64,000 nt of DNA from Dactylis glomerata (taxonomy: Eukaryota > Streptophyta > Magnoliopsida > Poales > Poaceae): positions 6,477,318 through 6,541,317 of the forward strand of contig QXEO01000382.1 in NCBI GenBank assembly GCA_007115705.1, written 5' to 3'. Position 1 is the first letter of the stretch. Every line of letters begins with the position of its first letter. Under the pieces are notes generated by a model, which was given only the letters and a program-made list of their open reading frames with translations, made no database searches and was not told the DNA's origin. A program made the translations under genes and the position numbers. Of this stretch, positions 31,140 through 43,185 are shown one piece after another.

Positions 31140-31640
31140 TCCACTGCCACACTTCACCTTTCAACACTTGAGGCAATGTATACTTAATTTCACCACATGT
31201 ACTCCCTATGTTTATATTTACCTCATGTTCTGACTTTAGTCAAAGTTAAAATTTATGTAGTTGGACCAAGAATATAAGAAAAAATCAAAATTTATAATTG
31301 GAAATGCATATAGTGTGAAATATAATTTTACTTAGATTCTAAAAAATGGATTTTATATTGTGGATGTTGATATTTTTTCATATATATTGGGTTAAATTCT
31401 ATAAAGTTTGACTTTGACTCAATCCAAATCACAAGATAATTGTGAACGGAGGGGTACTTATCCGTGGAAACAAATAAAGTCGGATGTTTCCTCTGAAGTT
31501 CTTGGTAAAAACGAAGCATGTTTGTGCGCCCACACATTCAACCCGTGGATGAAATTCCAGTTTTGTCAAAGCCAGTTGCTCCAATGAATACTACCACAAG
31601 ATTACTAACGGTCCTTAGTCGTAGGGGTAGGTACGTACTG
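31140..31640. repeat. Right arm of the long inverted repeat
   Basis: Reverse complement of blocks in 29983-30480, interrupted by a Stowaway at 31202-31454 that is absent from the left arm. Confidence 0.7.
31202..31454. mobile_element. Stowaway MITE
   Basis: TA|CTCCCTATGTTTA at the left and GTGAACGGAGGGG|TA at the right, with AGTCAAAGTT / AACTTTGACT-type arms. Confidence 0.85.
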
Positions 31641-32215
31641 TAAAGAAAGTAAAGGAACTCTGACCTCGTTTGTTTGACCCCGAAGGCTGGGCATGCAAGA
31701 TGCAACGGTAGGGGATGACGTCGAACGACTGCATAGCCACGCTGCCGCTCCTCCCATGCCTAAAATGCATATCGGTATAGTGCGTCGACATCGGCTGTCT
31801 CGGATTTGTCTGAGTCCTATAGTCCATCTTGCTACTTCAACATTTGGAACACTTTACAGTGGGTGCCGGCCCCGTACGGCGAACGGCAATGTCCGATCGT
31901 CAACTCCCCGGTCGAGTACTTGCAATCTGAAAGTTGGTGAGGATGTTACCGCGTGATTACCTACGGCGGAGGAGGCTGACATGTCTGCGTGCACGCGAGG
32001 TCATCGGGGAGGAACTTAGAGTCGTTCTATGAAGTCATGGTACCTCGTCGTGGTCAAGGTCATCTAACCCGCCGCCGCCGCCATTGAACTTTGAGTGCTC
32101 GTAGCGAATAGAGCTACTCGATGATCGCCATGTAGAGTCCAAATTTCGCAACGGATTGTTTCTCCGCAAAATTTCGGAAGTCATCCTCCCAATAATGGTT
32201 TTCTCATCCGTCAAA
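31641..32215. other. Unassigned GC-moderate stretch
   Basis: Contains a CCGCCGCCGCCGCC run at about 32069-32083 and an 87-codon frame (31693-31956) without recognised similarity. It may be a decayed gene fragment. Confidence 0.4.
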
Positions 32216-34874
32216 TCTATCTACTATCTACTAAAAGCACAATACGGGTGTCTAAAATAGAGACGCCACGTTAAGCCACGTTAAGCCACATCATCTAAAT
32301 TATTTTGATTAGTTTGATCTAAAATCAATGGTTAAGATTTAAGAAAATAACGTAACTCCAAAAGACTCATATACCTAAGCGTGTCAAAAAAAAAAGATAT
32401 GTGCACGTACGTGTCATATACCCGAGCGTGTCAAAAAAAAGTGCATCTATGCATGTGTCCCTTTACATCACGTTACCGATTTAAGATTTTCTCCATCTGC
32501 GGTAACTTAAATATAAAACAAATTCACGCTAGCTAGTTGTAGGACGCCAGGCATGACCGTTGAAAAAAATGTCAGTTGAAAAGGACTACAAAGAACTACA
32601 CGCTAGCTATAGGAGGCGAGTTATGTGAGGTGAAAGAAATACAAATGTCAACCGAGTTTGTAGCCGTATCAGCAATTTTCTAATTGCGATACTCTTCCAT
32701 ATTTTTTTATTTTATGTGGCTCCCACTTCTGCTTGAGAATAATCTATCTTTAGATTTTTTATTAATACAATTTTTTAATTACTTCTTACAGTATATAATC
32801 ATAATGAAAACAAGATATCAAAGTGACACCTTTATGATGTATCCATGACTAAAATGTTATGTACTTTGTAATGAAGAGAGCAAATAGGAAGATAAAATAT
32901 CTGGACGAGATAAAATTAAATGCTAACATTCAATATTCAAGGAAACTGAAGACTCCGGTTGAAAATATGTTATACGACGTTAAGAGATTTATGCACATAT
33001 ATATTGAGCATGCATATACTAGAGCACAAAGTATTTATATATAGGTACAAAACTCTTTTGAATCTATACGTCTTAATTGTACGTGTACAAAGTCCTTCGG
33101 CTCGTGTAGTACGGTTGACAAGTAATGGCTGTGAGGACACATGGTCATGGACATGATGTATGTGACTACCAGCGTGTTACACATATATAACTTGCCATAG
33201 CACAACTCTTTTTCAATTATTTAACGTAATATTTTTCTCTTATCTGTGAAGGGTGCATTCGGTTCTGAAGGTGGCTAATAGTGCAAAGGATAGTAATTAG
33301 TATATTCTGTGACAAAAATATCGCATGCCTCTCATGATGCAGAAATGAACATGGTTTGAGTACGGTTTAAAATATGTGATGTTATTGATAATTTCCGGAC
33401 ACAATCCCATGATAACTATATTGATATATTATTCGAGGTCGTCATGGCGCACAACACGTTATAAAGACTGAGCTAAAAAAAGTTGGCATAGGATGGCATG
33501 CTAGGTACTTATTGGGATATTCATGTACTATGAGGTGTCCATATTATCTCCTAATTACATCTTAGTACTACTTGGTGCTATTTGATGATTTTAAAATATA
33601 TGGTTATTAAAGTATGGTTATCCTACTTTATTTACCCCACAAGAATACGGATTTGTGACCATATTACTCCCTGTATCTAAGTAGTTAGTTATAGACGATT
33701 GAGAGAATAAATAATATTAGAGTTCTCAAGATATGAACTAGATGTCAGACCAGTAGTCTGTTGCCGAAGTTGGTATCAACCGAAATAGAGAGAAGAATAA
33801 TGTTACTGATATATGGCGAGAAGAAACCACAAATAAGATCTCAACTTCCTTATCGAGTGAGAAGATATGTAGACTTTTAGTTAAACGGGTTTCAAAGGGG
33901 TTTAGTAATCTCATCATATTTGAAAGGAGAACTTCATTTAAGATTTGGTTGTATGTGAAAAAAATAATTGACACGAATCATTTATATGACAATGCCATAG
34001 AGAAGTACTAGCATCCGGCTGTGAAGAATTTGGTGGTTCAGTGAGATAATCAACTATTATTTGTGAGAGTCATGCATAAAATAGGTGCACGGTTGAAAAG
34101 GTGAATCTACGTGTTAATGCAAGTAATTTTTGCTAACGTCAATATGTTACAAGAAGAGGTAGTCTCTATTACATGACACAATAAACATGTGACAGTGAGA
34201 AAGTAGATCACCGACATTGAAGAGTAGGGTATAGAAGGAGAAAGTGAAAATAAAATAGCACCACCTATGCTTCAAGAGAGACGCATTGTCGAAAATATGG
34301 ACGGTATTCTTAGGACCTCTTTGGATGGCATGAATTCGATATGTGGACTAAGAGAGTCACGATACTCTGATGGCTTTGCGAGTACAATAAAGAGAATTTT
34401 AAAAAAATTGGAACTACATAAATATAGTTGTTTCATTGTAACACAAGAAAAGCGCCTTGATCATACATGATTGAGTCTTAAAGATGTGGTTATTAGAGTG
34501 GATGATGTTTAAATTCCTATAAAAATGAGGTACATAAATGAATCCAATTCATAAGAACTGCGACAACATAATACAAAGGCAATCCATAAGAAAAAAAATA
34601 ACATGCATTGTATAATAAGAAAAATCTTGTAATATTCCTACAAATTAAAATGGTGTAAGAGGTGTCGTAATAACTCTTGGACAAACTAAAATGCATAAAA
34701 TATTTCTCAAAACATGCGGCATTTTACCGCACATAATGTTTACACAAGCTATGTATATAATCCTATGATTACGAATTTGATGGTTCATGTATCTGTTGAA
34801 TGATAATTGTATTTCATAAATAAGTTTAATAAGCTAGAGATGATGCCCTCATATTGCGAGGGCCACCTTACTAG
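32216..34874 (+). mobile_element. Non-autonomous Helitron, plus strand
   Basis: Begins A|TCTATCTACTATCTACTAAA at 32216 and ends with hairpin GCCCTC..GAGGGC, CACCTTA, CTAG, then T at 34875. The first 100-odd bases (AAAGCACAATACGGGTGTCT, AAAATAGAGAC and further blocks) match the 5' end of the minus-strand Helitron. No Rep/helicase frame was seen in its 2.66 kb, which is otherwise AT-rich. Confidence 0.75.
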
Positions 34875-35384
34875 TTACATAACAAAATGCTTTTACCGAT
34901 GCGTTTCAGTTGACCCAGCACCAGCTCGTTTGTGTCATCCCAAGGGAAATAGACACCAATGCCCCCTGTCCTTTTTGTCCTCCTTAATTTGTCGGCTCCG
35001 GCCTTACTAGCCAGTGTGATCCATTTTATATTTTAGATACGCACAAATACTGGATCTATATTTAGTGCACAATACAAATTTCGGAACCCAAAATTTGTTA
35101 GGATATGTACTTTTGTGTAGGTCGGAATTTGCAAGCTTGTAAAATATACCACTGGCTACATCCAAAAAAATCATAATTTTTTGGGACTTTAAAGTACCCT
35201 TTTAAAATATTTCAATACATGGGGCTCAATGTAGCCCGAGCTAATATATATTAGTTTTTTCCCATGACGTCTCAATCGATAGTGAGCAACATATGAGGTG
35301 AATACTACACACTGAATGACTTAACTGCAAGGTACAAAAGACATTCTAGTGCTCGGACGGGACACAAGGTGGATAAAGTAGTAC
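34875..35384. other. Unassigned AT-rich stretch
   Basis: No supported gene. The 35090-35260 segment resembles a MITE interior. Confidence 0.45.
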
Positions 35385-35634
35385 CTGCATTTCAATGAAT
35401 AAGTTGTATAAATTTAATTAAAAGTCAAAGCTTAATATTTGGACAAAATATATAGAAGAAAATATCAACATTTATAAATTTAAATAAATATATTCTAAAA
35501 TTATATGCTATATGGATCTATTAATGTTGAATTGCTATCTAAAATATTTATATTTTTGTATATAATATTGGGGAAAAATAGAAGACGAAGATTTTTGACT
35601 AAGTTTATACACATTATTCATTAAAACTAAGGGA
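35385..35634. mobile_element. Degenerate Stowaway-like MITE
   Basis: TA|CCTGCATTTCAATGAATAA at the left and TTATTCATTAAAACTAAGGGAG-like bases before TA at the right are inverted copies. The interior contains AGTCAAAG and TTTGACT arms. Confidence 0.6.
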
Positions 35635-35654
35635 GTAGTATATGTTTTAAAACT

Positions 35655-36170
35655 GACAACATGTATAAGATAGATGATGTTGTATACCATCAAGCATATG
35701 CAGACGATATGATTTTCTTTGTGAAAAATGATCTTGAAAAAGCTAAGAGCCTAGAAGTAATTTTATCAGCCTCAGAAAACTTTTAGGATTCAAATAAACT
35801 TCCAAAAATTTGAATTGTTCTATTTCAGCAAGGCCCAAGAGAAAGAGGCTTTGTAGGCCGAATTGTTTGGATGTGAGTAAGACCAATTTTCTATTATACT
35901 TGGGTATTCCGATTCATTATCGGAGTCTCACAAACGCTGAATGGAAATATGTTGAGAAGAGACTTAAAAAAAATGGTTGAGCAGCTGGAAAGGAAAACTC
36001 TTATGTCTTGGCGGAAGATTAGTTCTCATCAATCCAATAATAATCAATATTATATTCTACATAATTTCTTTTAGTTAACAAATAAGTTTTACATAGATTG
36101 GACTATTTTTATCAAGATTTTTCATGAGAGAATAGTGCAAAAAAAAAGAAATATCGTTTGACTAGATTAG
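35655..36170 (+). pseudogene. LINE reverse transcriptase remnant
   Basis: Conceptual translation in shifting frames reads AYADDMIFFV (YADD catalytic box, Tyr codon at 35697), LEKAKSLEVILSASENF, then YLGIPIHYRSLTNAEW, KKWLSSWKGKLL, LGGRLVLIN and VLHRLDYF-type strings. This order is that of plant L1-type LINE reverse transcriptase. Several frameshifts and stops make it a dead fragment. Confidence 0.85.
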
Positions 36171-37344
36171 ATGTGACGACGTAGCTAGTTTGCCGGGCTA
36201 AAAATCAAGGTGAGCTCGACATTCATCACGTTCCAGTCAAGAACAGTGCATTCACGGACCACAAGGTGTGCATGTGTCAGGTATCGACTGTCGGCACCCG
36301 TTGGCTCGTTGAACATCGAGTTTAAACTACATGTGTTAATCCCCCGCAAAAAAAAACTACATGTGTTAATCAGATAGATTGCGACTGTCGACAGTTACCG
36401 AGCTGGGCAATGGATTAATCACATTCACATGTGTGGTTGGTAAGAATGAGAGCAGCTGACTTGTCATACTACTAACTAAGGTAAATGTCTAACTCGACCA
36501 CACTTCATATTTTTGAGCGGTTAATTTTCCTTTCCGGCTGCACTTTATCAGATTGACCTTTGTGTTAGGTACGAAAGGTGTCATCACAAGCTGACTATTC
36601 AACCTGTGATGACCGAAGCCACTGACAATTGAAACTGTCATAACCGAGCAACTAGCCCGATCCCACGCTACTTTTTTATCGTCGATTATGGACCTCCTAA
36701 AGTCATGTCACTGGTGATTTGTCACGAGGAAGTAAACGACCGCAACAAGATCTTAACATGAGATTAGCGATGTTTTTCCCAAGAACCGAGTCTTTACTCC
36801 ATTGCCAACCTTGCAGACGGACAAAGCTTATACAAATGCCTTGACCTTCCATGAGCCCATATCAATTTCTCCTTGTTAGCTAGCTTTTTCCTAGTCACCA
36901 AAGGCTACTTTACACCCAAAAGCTAGGTTTTTCATTGGTTTCAAATATACCTTGCTAGACTAGTCTAGGAACCACCTAACCTGCTAAGATCAAAGATACC
37001 CGTAACTTACATGCGTTCAGTGCTTTCAGTTCGTGAACTCCTTCCTATATAGTCTATTATCACATGTTAAAGAGCACACGTGAGCCTATGAAATTCACGG
37101 CTGTTAGGTAGGTACCACGGTCAGTCCACATGCATTATCCTTATTTTGTTTTGTTTATGTGATGTCAGGTGTAGATGTTTTGTACTCTCACGATTAGTTG
37201 GATAAGGCTACTTGATGGCTGTTTTCTCCTCTATTTTTCTTTGTTTATGTGACTTCGACGTAAATATTTGACTTGTTAGGCTGACGACAAAATACATGAC
37301 AGTGTGAAGAGGAAAGGGACACATGGCTAACTGCTATGGTTATA
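36171..37344. repeat. Direct repeat copy 1 (about 36230-37320)
   Basis: Shares its full order of blocks with 39095-40190 in the same orientation, including GTGCATTCACGGAC, CTCGTTGAACA, AGAATGAGAGCAGCTGACTT, ACTAGTCTAGGAACCACCTAA-like and GGGACACATGGCTAAC. A poorer copy is at 3110-3790. No open frame spans it. Confidence 0.75.
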
Positions 37345-38340
37345 CCAAACAGGTATACCAGTAACATATAATCTCATACCAGCAAGCCCTGGTGGCCTAC
37401 AAAATATGGTCGGGCCTATGGCCCGACCGAGCGGCCCACTTGCTAATAGACTAAGGAGGATTCCTAAAGCCCGGGATAGTAAGGCGGCATTCTAATGACA
37501 TATGCAAGGCGGCTGTTTGGAGGTCGAGACATAGTCTACTATTTGTCTAGGACTCCTTTACCGTATCCGGCTAGGATTTTGCCATGTAATCCTGAGGATC
37601 TGCGCCTTTATAAGCAGTCTATTGAAGCCTTAGAGGCAAGATTCACCACATTATTATAATCAAGCACTTGTTGCGGAAAGTGTTTGGCACATGAGCACCG
37701 GTGCTCTCTGTTTTTGAAAAATATATTACTAGGATTTCAAAAAAATCTGTAATTAAATACGGATATACATATAGACATTCCAAAGGTAAAGTAAAAACTT
37801 CATAGAAAAATATGTTGTAGAGCTATGCAAAAAAGATAAATTTCTAACAAAAATCTAAGTCTATACGTAGCCACAATTTTTGCTTTTTTGTAGCTCAAAA
37901 TACATAGCAATTTCTACCAAAACTTTGCATGAGTATTCAGGACATGTATATGCATTCATAGAATAAATTTTAAGATTTTTTGAAACACCAAAATTATAAT
38001 TTTCAAGTATTTTAAAAACCAGGAGCACTGGTGCTTAGGTGCAACAAATTTTCTCTCCACTTGTTGCCATTATAGTTAAATTATAACAGGAGTAGGATCT
38101 CGTCACCGTCGTGAGATCTAAACCTGGATAAACTCATGATACCCGTCTCGATTACACTCCGCCTCGTTCATCCATCTCTCTCACCGCCTAGAGGTACACT
38201 CATGGCATACTCGTCGATAGAATCACGATAGTTGGTGTTAACCGTGGGGCAGGGGCGTCATGACCGCTGATCCATGCGAGATTTTCCTTCGCAGGCATTG
38301 GCGACAACTTCCCCATCGTCCCAGCGGATGAGCTCTGGAC
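37345..38340 (+). mobile_element. Gypsy LTR and leader fragment, split by a MITE
   Basis: GC-moderate DNA with CTTTATAAGCAG at about 37611 as TATA box, then a typical LTR 3' part (GGATCTCGTCACCGTCGTGAG, ACCTGGATAAACTC, GATTACACTCCGCC) and a leader with TAACCGTGGGGCAGGGG near 38240. It is interrupted by the MITE at 37674-38057 and followed by a second MITE. Only a remnant of one element is left. Confidence 0.5.
37674..38057. mobile_element. Mutator-type MITE with 9-bp target duplication
   Basis: The 9-bp CACTTGTTG lies at 37665-37673 and again at 38058-38066. Ends contain GAGCACCGGTGCTC and GAGCACTGGTGCTT in inverted context. The interior is AT-rich and non-coding. Confidence 0.8.
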
Positions 38341-38349
38341 TCTGACAAG

Positions 38350-38924
38350 TAGGGATGAAAGTGGAGCGGAAACTTTCCGACTTTTCCGCGAAAAAACAGA
38401 AACGGAATGAAAATATGGAAACAAAAACGGAAATCTGCGGAACGGAAATGAAAACGGAATTTTTTTGGCGGAAGTGGAAACGGAAATGGAACAGCGATTT
38501 CCGGCGGAACAGATGCGGAAGCGGAAGTTTCTGTTTCTGACTAATACGGAATTTCCGTTTTATGGTTGTTTTGGATAGCCAATCTAGCAGGCATGATATC
38601 TGACCTTGTCATATTGAACTATCAAAGCAACCCACCCCTACTCCCCCATTACACTAAGTAATCTTGATAGGTTTGTGGAACAAGTTTTTCGATTTACTTG
38701 ACTTGCTTGAGTTTTGCTGCATGATTCAGGTGGTCTTTTGGTTCCGATAATCATCCGCTTTTCGTCCGTGTTTGTGCCGTATTCGTTCAATGTCTGTTTC
38801 CGAAAGTATCTGTTTTCATATTTGTCTCCGCTGTTTCTGTATTCGTTTCTGCTTCCGCATAAAAATATGAAAACAAATGTGGCACCACTTAGTTCCGTCC
38901 GTTTTCGCTCCGTTTTCATCCCTA
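38350..38924. mobile_element. hAT-type non-autonomous element
   Basis: Starts TAGGGATGAAAGTGGAGCGG and ends with the reverse complement CGTTTTCATCCCTA, flanked by 8-bp CTGACAAG (38342-38349) and CTGGCAAG (38925-38932). Both flanks are dense in GGAAACGGAA / TTTCCGTTTC-type motifs, likely transposase sites. No transposase frame. Confidence 0.85.
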
Positions 38925-39094
38925 CTGGCAAGGATGGACCCTGCGGCATCACAGGTGATCGTCGCTCCAATTATTACGGAGTATTTTGTTATAAAATGCT
39001 CAAAAATAGATATCAACAAAATTGTTACGTTCAGTCTTACTATTCGTTTGACCTTATGGTGTCGTACTGGTCGGTCCTGCCACAGCTACATTGA

Positions 39095-40190
39095 CCAGCG
39101 ATAGTGCATTCACGGACTTTAAAGGTGTGCATGTCTAAGTATCGGCTGTTGGCAGCCGTTTGCTCGTTGAACACCGAGTTAAACTATCACATGTGTAATC
39201 AGATAGATTGCCGTTGTGGACAGGTACCGAGCTGGGGCACTAGATCAATCACATCTATGTTTGGTAAGAATGAGAGCAGCTGACTTGTCATTACTTACTA
39301 ACGTGCGTATCTACCTCAACCACACTTTATATATTTCAGCGGATAAATTTCCTTTCCGGCGGCACTTTATTAGATTGACTTCTGTTAGGTACTTACGAAA
39401 CGTTTCATCAGCCGTAGACTATTCAACCCGCGATAACCGAAGCCGCTGACAACAGAACCCGTGATGACCGAAGCCACTGAAACTGAACCTGTGATAACAG
39501 AGCAACTAGCCTATCCCACATTACTTTTTTGTCGTCGTCGATTATGGACCTTCCAAATTCAATCACTGGTGATTTGTCACAAGGAAAAGGACCTGAGCCA
39601 CTGTGACGAGATCTTGAATAGTAGGCGTTGAAGGGTTTGTTCCCGATGTTTTATCCCAAGAACCGAGTCTTCACTCCATTGTCAATCTTGACTTCCACGA
39701 TCTCGTATATGTTTCTCCTTCCTTGGCTAGCTTTTTCCTACTCACCAAAAGCTAAGGTTATTGTATTGATTGAGATGAACCATGCTAGGCTAGTCTAGGA
39801 ACCACCTAACCTAACTAAGATCAAAGATACCGTAATTTACATGCGTTCAGTGCTTTCAATTCGTTTGATCTGCTTCCTATGTAGTCTATTGTCACATGTT
39901 AAGACTTAAGACTAAGAGAACACACGTCAGCCATTAAAATTCACGGGTGTTAGGTACCACACGGTCAGTCCACATGCATTATCCTTGTATTGTTTTGTTT
40001 ATCTGATGTCATTTGTAGATGTTTTGTACTCTCGCGATTCGTTGGCTAGAGCTACTTGATGGCTATTTTGTCCTCTATTCTCTTTGTTTATGTGATATTC
40101 GACGTAAATATTTGACTTGTTAGGCTGACTGCAACATACATGACACATGGAAAGAGAAAAGGGACACATGGCTAACCACCGAGTCTTGTT
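39095..40190. repeat. Direct repeat copy 2
   Basis: Counterpart of 36230-37320 with many small changes. No gene recognised. Confidence 0.75.
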
Positions 40191-42205
40191 GTTTATCCAA
40201 AACAACTTGAAGCCTTGAGAATAGGGATTAGATTGTATAGTAACCATGTCGAAGGAATAAATCAAACCATTGTCGAAGGAATAAAAAACTCTAAACAAAT
40301 TAAATATATTTTCTGTACTATTTATAAACCCCTATAGAAAATGCACAACTACATCAGTTCAATGGATTTAGCTGAGTAAGATTTATATAGAAGTGACATA
40401 TAGATTGTATGTGGAAGTCCATCCATAGTTAGCCTCTTGACTAATGTGAGTAGGTGGCGAGATTGTCTTCTCGTTGGCTGTTTTAAGGATGCAAGGTAGC
40501 ATCACCTAGCTAGATACTCATACTGCCACATGTTACAAGTATTTTTAATTAACATATATTGGCTGCTTTGGCTGATAGGACCAGATGCACCCATTATAAA
40601 AATGTATTTTAACTGTATTTAAAATTTAAAAATCCAAAAAATAAATTCTGGGTGTAGGTACAAACATTCTATGTCCGCGCACTAAATTTGCAGAAAATAA
40701 TTTTATTGTGGCTTATGTAAAAGGATAAAAAAATGTCTCGTGAAAAGATATTATGGATCACAGAAATTTTCCTTTTACATGGGCCATAAAAATATCTTTT
40801 TTAGCAAACTTTGTGTGCGACCATAAAATGTCTGGATATACATGCACAAAAATTCAAAATTGTTAGACACTTTAAACACATTTTTTTAGCAATGCAGAGC
40901 GTGGTGTATCTACACCTATGAGCTAAATTAAATATTTAAACAAATGATCAGCTTGCAAACTCATTGGTCATGACATATCAAAACTTGTTGGCATGTCAAA
41001 TCTTTGAGCGCAACATGTTGACAACTCGAAAGAAAAACTTGACCCTAGCGTTACTTATTAAGTCTAACAATCTCCATTTTCAATAAATGTAACTTTCGGT
41101 GCTACTCATCCTTTGAATTTATTTGCAGGCGTTATTTGAAATATATGTAGTTTATTTCTGACATCTTAACCAGCTAGCAACCACTCTCTTATATTATGTT
41201 TGATTAAGTATTATATTTACCTCAAAATTGCATTAGAATTAAATATGTCTATATGAAAGCAGCTGACCAAAATATAAATCATGCACATTGTTCAAATGTA
41301 TAAAATTTCACTTGAACTCACGTACTAAACAATAATCTAGCTGTTAGTAGTACCTTTTTATATATTATGTCATACAGATTTCAGTCACTTCTTATTTAGA
41401 GAGTTATAGTGTTCAACTCCATCACTGCTGATAATTCCTACCACTCACCTTCCACAAACAAAATCTCAAATGGCACCAAGTAAAACTAATTCGTAATTAC
41501 TCAAGATAAAAAAAATAGATCGACCACCTCCCTAAAAAATTATTTGATTTCTCCTTCCTGTGGAACGATATCAGTGTCTTTTAGAAGTTAATTAGATGAC
41601 TCTACATCATCAAAAAAAAGTTAAGCTACTCTTAAAAAATAGATCAAATCTTCCACATATGGATCCTTCTCTAAAAAAACATAGTTGGATCTCTTCTTCC
41701 TAAGAAATTGATCTATATCTACTTATCTCTAACAAAATATCCATCCTTGTCCCTAAAGTATGATTCCTCATCTTCCCTACAATAATCATCAAAACTAATT
41801 AGACAGAGAAGACGAAAAGCTGTGGAAGTTGCTCATATGATGGTTGGTGAGGCAAAGAAGTAAATAACAGAAAGGATACGCAAACTTTTGTTCATTAAAA
41901 AGGTAAAGGCACCATCATGTTTAATCACATACATCATTGGTCGGGATGAGGTGACTTCTTGTGCTTACTGGCATAATGTCTACCTCAGACATACTTTAGA
42001 TATTTCAGCGGAGAATTACTTAGATGGCCACTGGAGTATCTTTCAACTGGTCTCCCCCTCATTCTACGCAGGTGACGTATATGTAGCAACGACGAAGATT
42101 GCATGTAAGTACATTTGTAAATTAATACCCTCTTGACCAATGCGTGTAGGTGGCGAGTTTGTCTTCTGCTTGGCTATTTCAATGATCCAAGTTAGCATCA
42201 CCGTG
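40191..42205. other. Decayed repeat DNA
   Basis: AT-rich. 40578-40925 looks like a MITE (GATGCACCC and GTGTATCTACACC ends) but boundaries are unclear. 41950-42030 repeats part of the 39.27-39.36 kb block, and 42130-42200 repeats 40434-40510. 40945-41040 resembles 60505-60600. No gene was recognised. Confidence 0.45.
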
Positions 42206-43185
42206 ATAATCATCTTGGCTTTTTTTTGAAATGGAGGTGCCCCGGCCTCTGCATCAAAAAGATGACTTTATTTCAATAATTCAACAAAGACTGACAAGAA
42301 GCCTTACAACAATCTTACAAACTAAAGCCACGACTAAGGTGTCAAAGCACCACTCAACTAGTACAATGTATAGAGGATTAGACCAAGCCTTGTGCCTCGA
42401 TCACCGCCATCGCCGACTCCTTTGTACATTCCAAAGAAAGCGCCTTGTGCACAAGCTTGAGAGATCACCTCCATCTGTCTCTCTACTGAAGCGCCTTGTG
42501 CGTCTTGTACCCTTCTTCAAGATGCTCGACCATAGCGCAGCCTCTTTTCAGGCATGCCATCGACGCCACCACGACGTCAGACGACGCCTCCACCCTGCAC
42601 GAGTACACCAAGCCACATCCAACGCTGAAACCCCGCAACACCTCGCCGCCAAGAGTCGATGTCTCCTACGAGGGAGGTGCACCCCACTCCGCCACAGAAG
42701 CCCTCTAACCAGAACCAATCTCCAAAGACGACGCCCACAAGTGAGAGAACAACGCCGCACGCCGCCATCATCTGATCCGGGAGTCCCGGATCTAGGGTTT
42801 CCCCCGGAGTTGCCTAGACTAGGGAATTAAAAATGATCGCAACAAGGAGGCTCCTAGTCGATGCCTTCACGAAGGAAATGGCGCACAGACGCCATCATCG
42901 ACTGATCCGAGGATCTAGGGTTTCCCCCAGAGGCAACCATGTGCGTGATTAGCTTCCGTCCCGCTAGGCCAACACCGCCCAGACTCCACCCCCGATGAAG
43001 CCACGCCGGCGTGGTCGAGGGAGGCGACCATCGCAGGGATGAGCCGCCGCCACCAGTTCCAGGGCCGCCGCCCTGGAGTCCATCCTCCACCGGCAGTTGA
43101 CGGAGGAGCGCCACCCCTCACAGTGAAGATCCGACCACGCACCGCCACGCGGGGATCTGCATCGTCGAACGCCCTAGCCAGGCGC

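Noticed and set aside
27368..34874. A single 7.5-kb transposon with terminal inverted repeats
   Set aside because: The ends follow Helitron 3' rules on both sides, and matching Helitron 5' ends are found inside at 29320 and 32216, so two oppositely oriented Helitrons explain it better.
42231..42830. 199-codon frame in the GC-rich retroposon
   Set aside because: The retroposon is inserted in the opposite orientation, the frame is Arg/His/Pro-rich without a domain, and overlapping frames on the other strand are as long.
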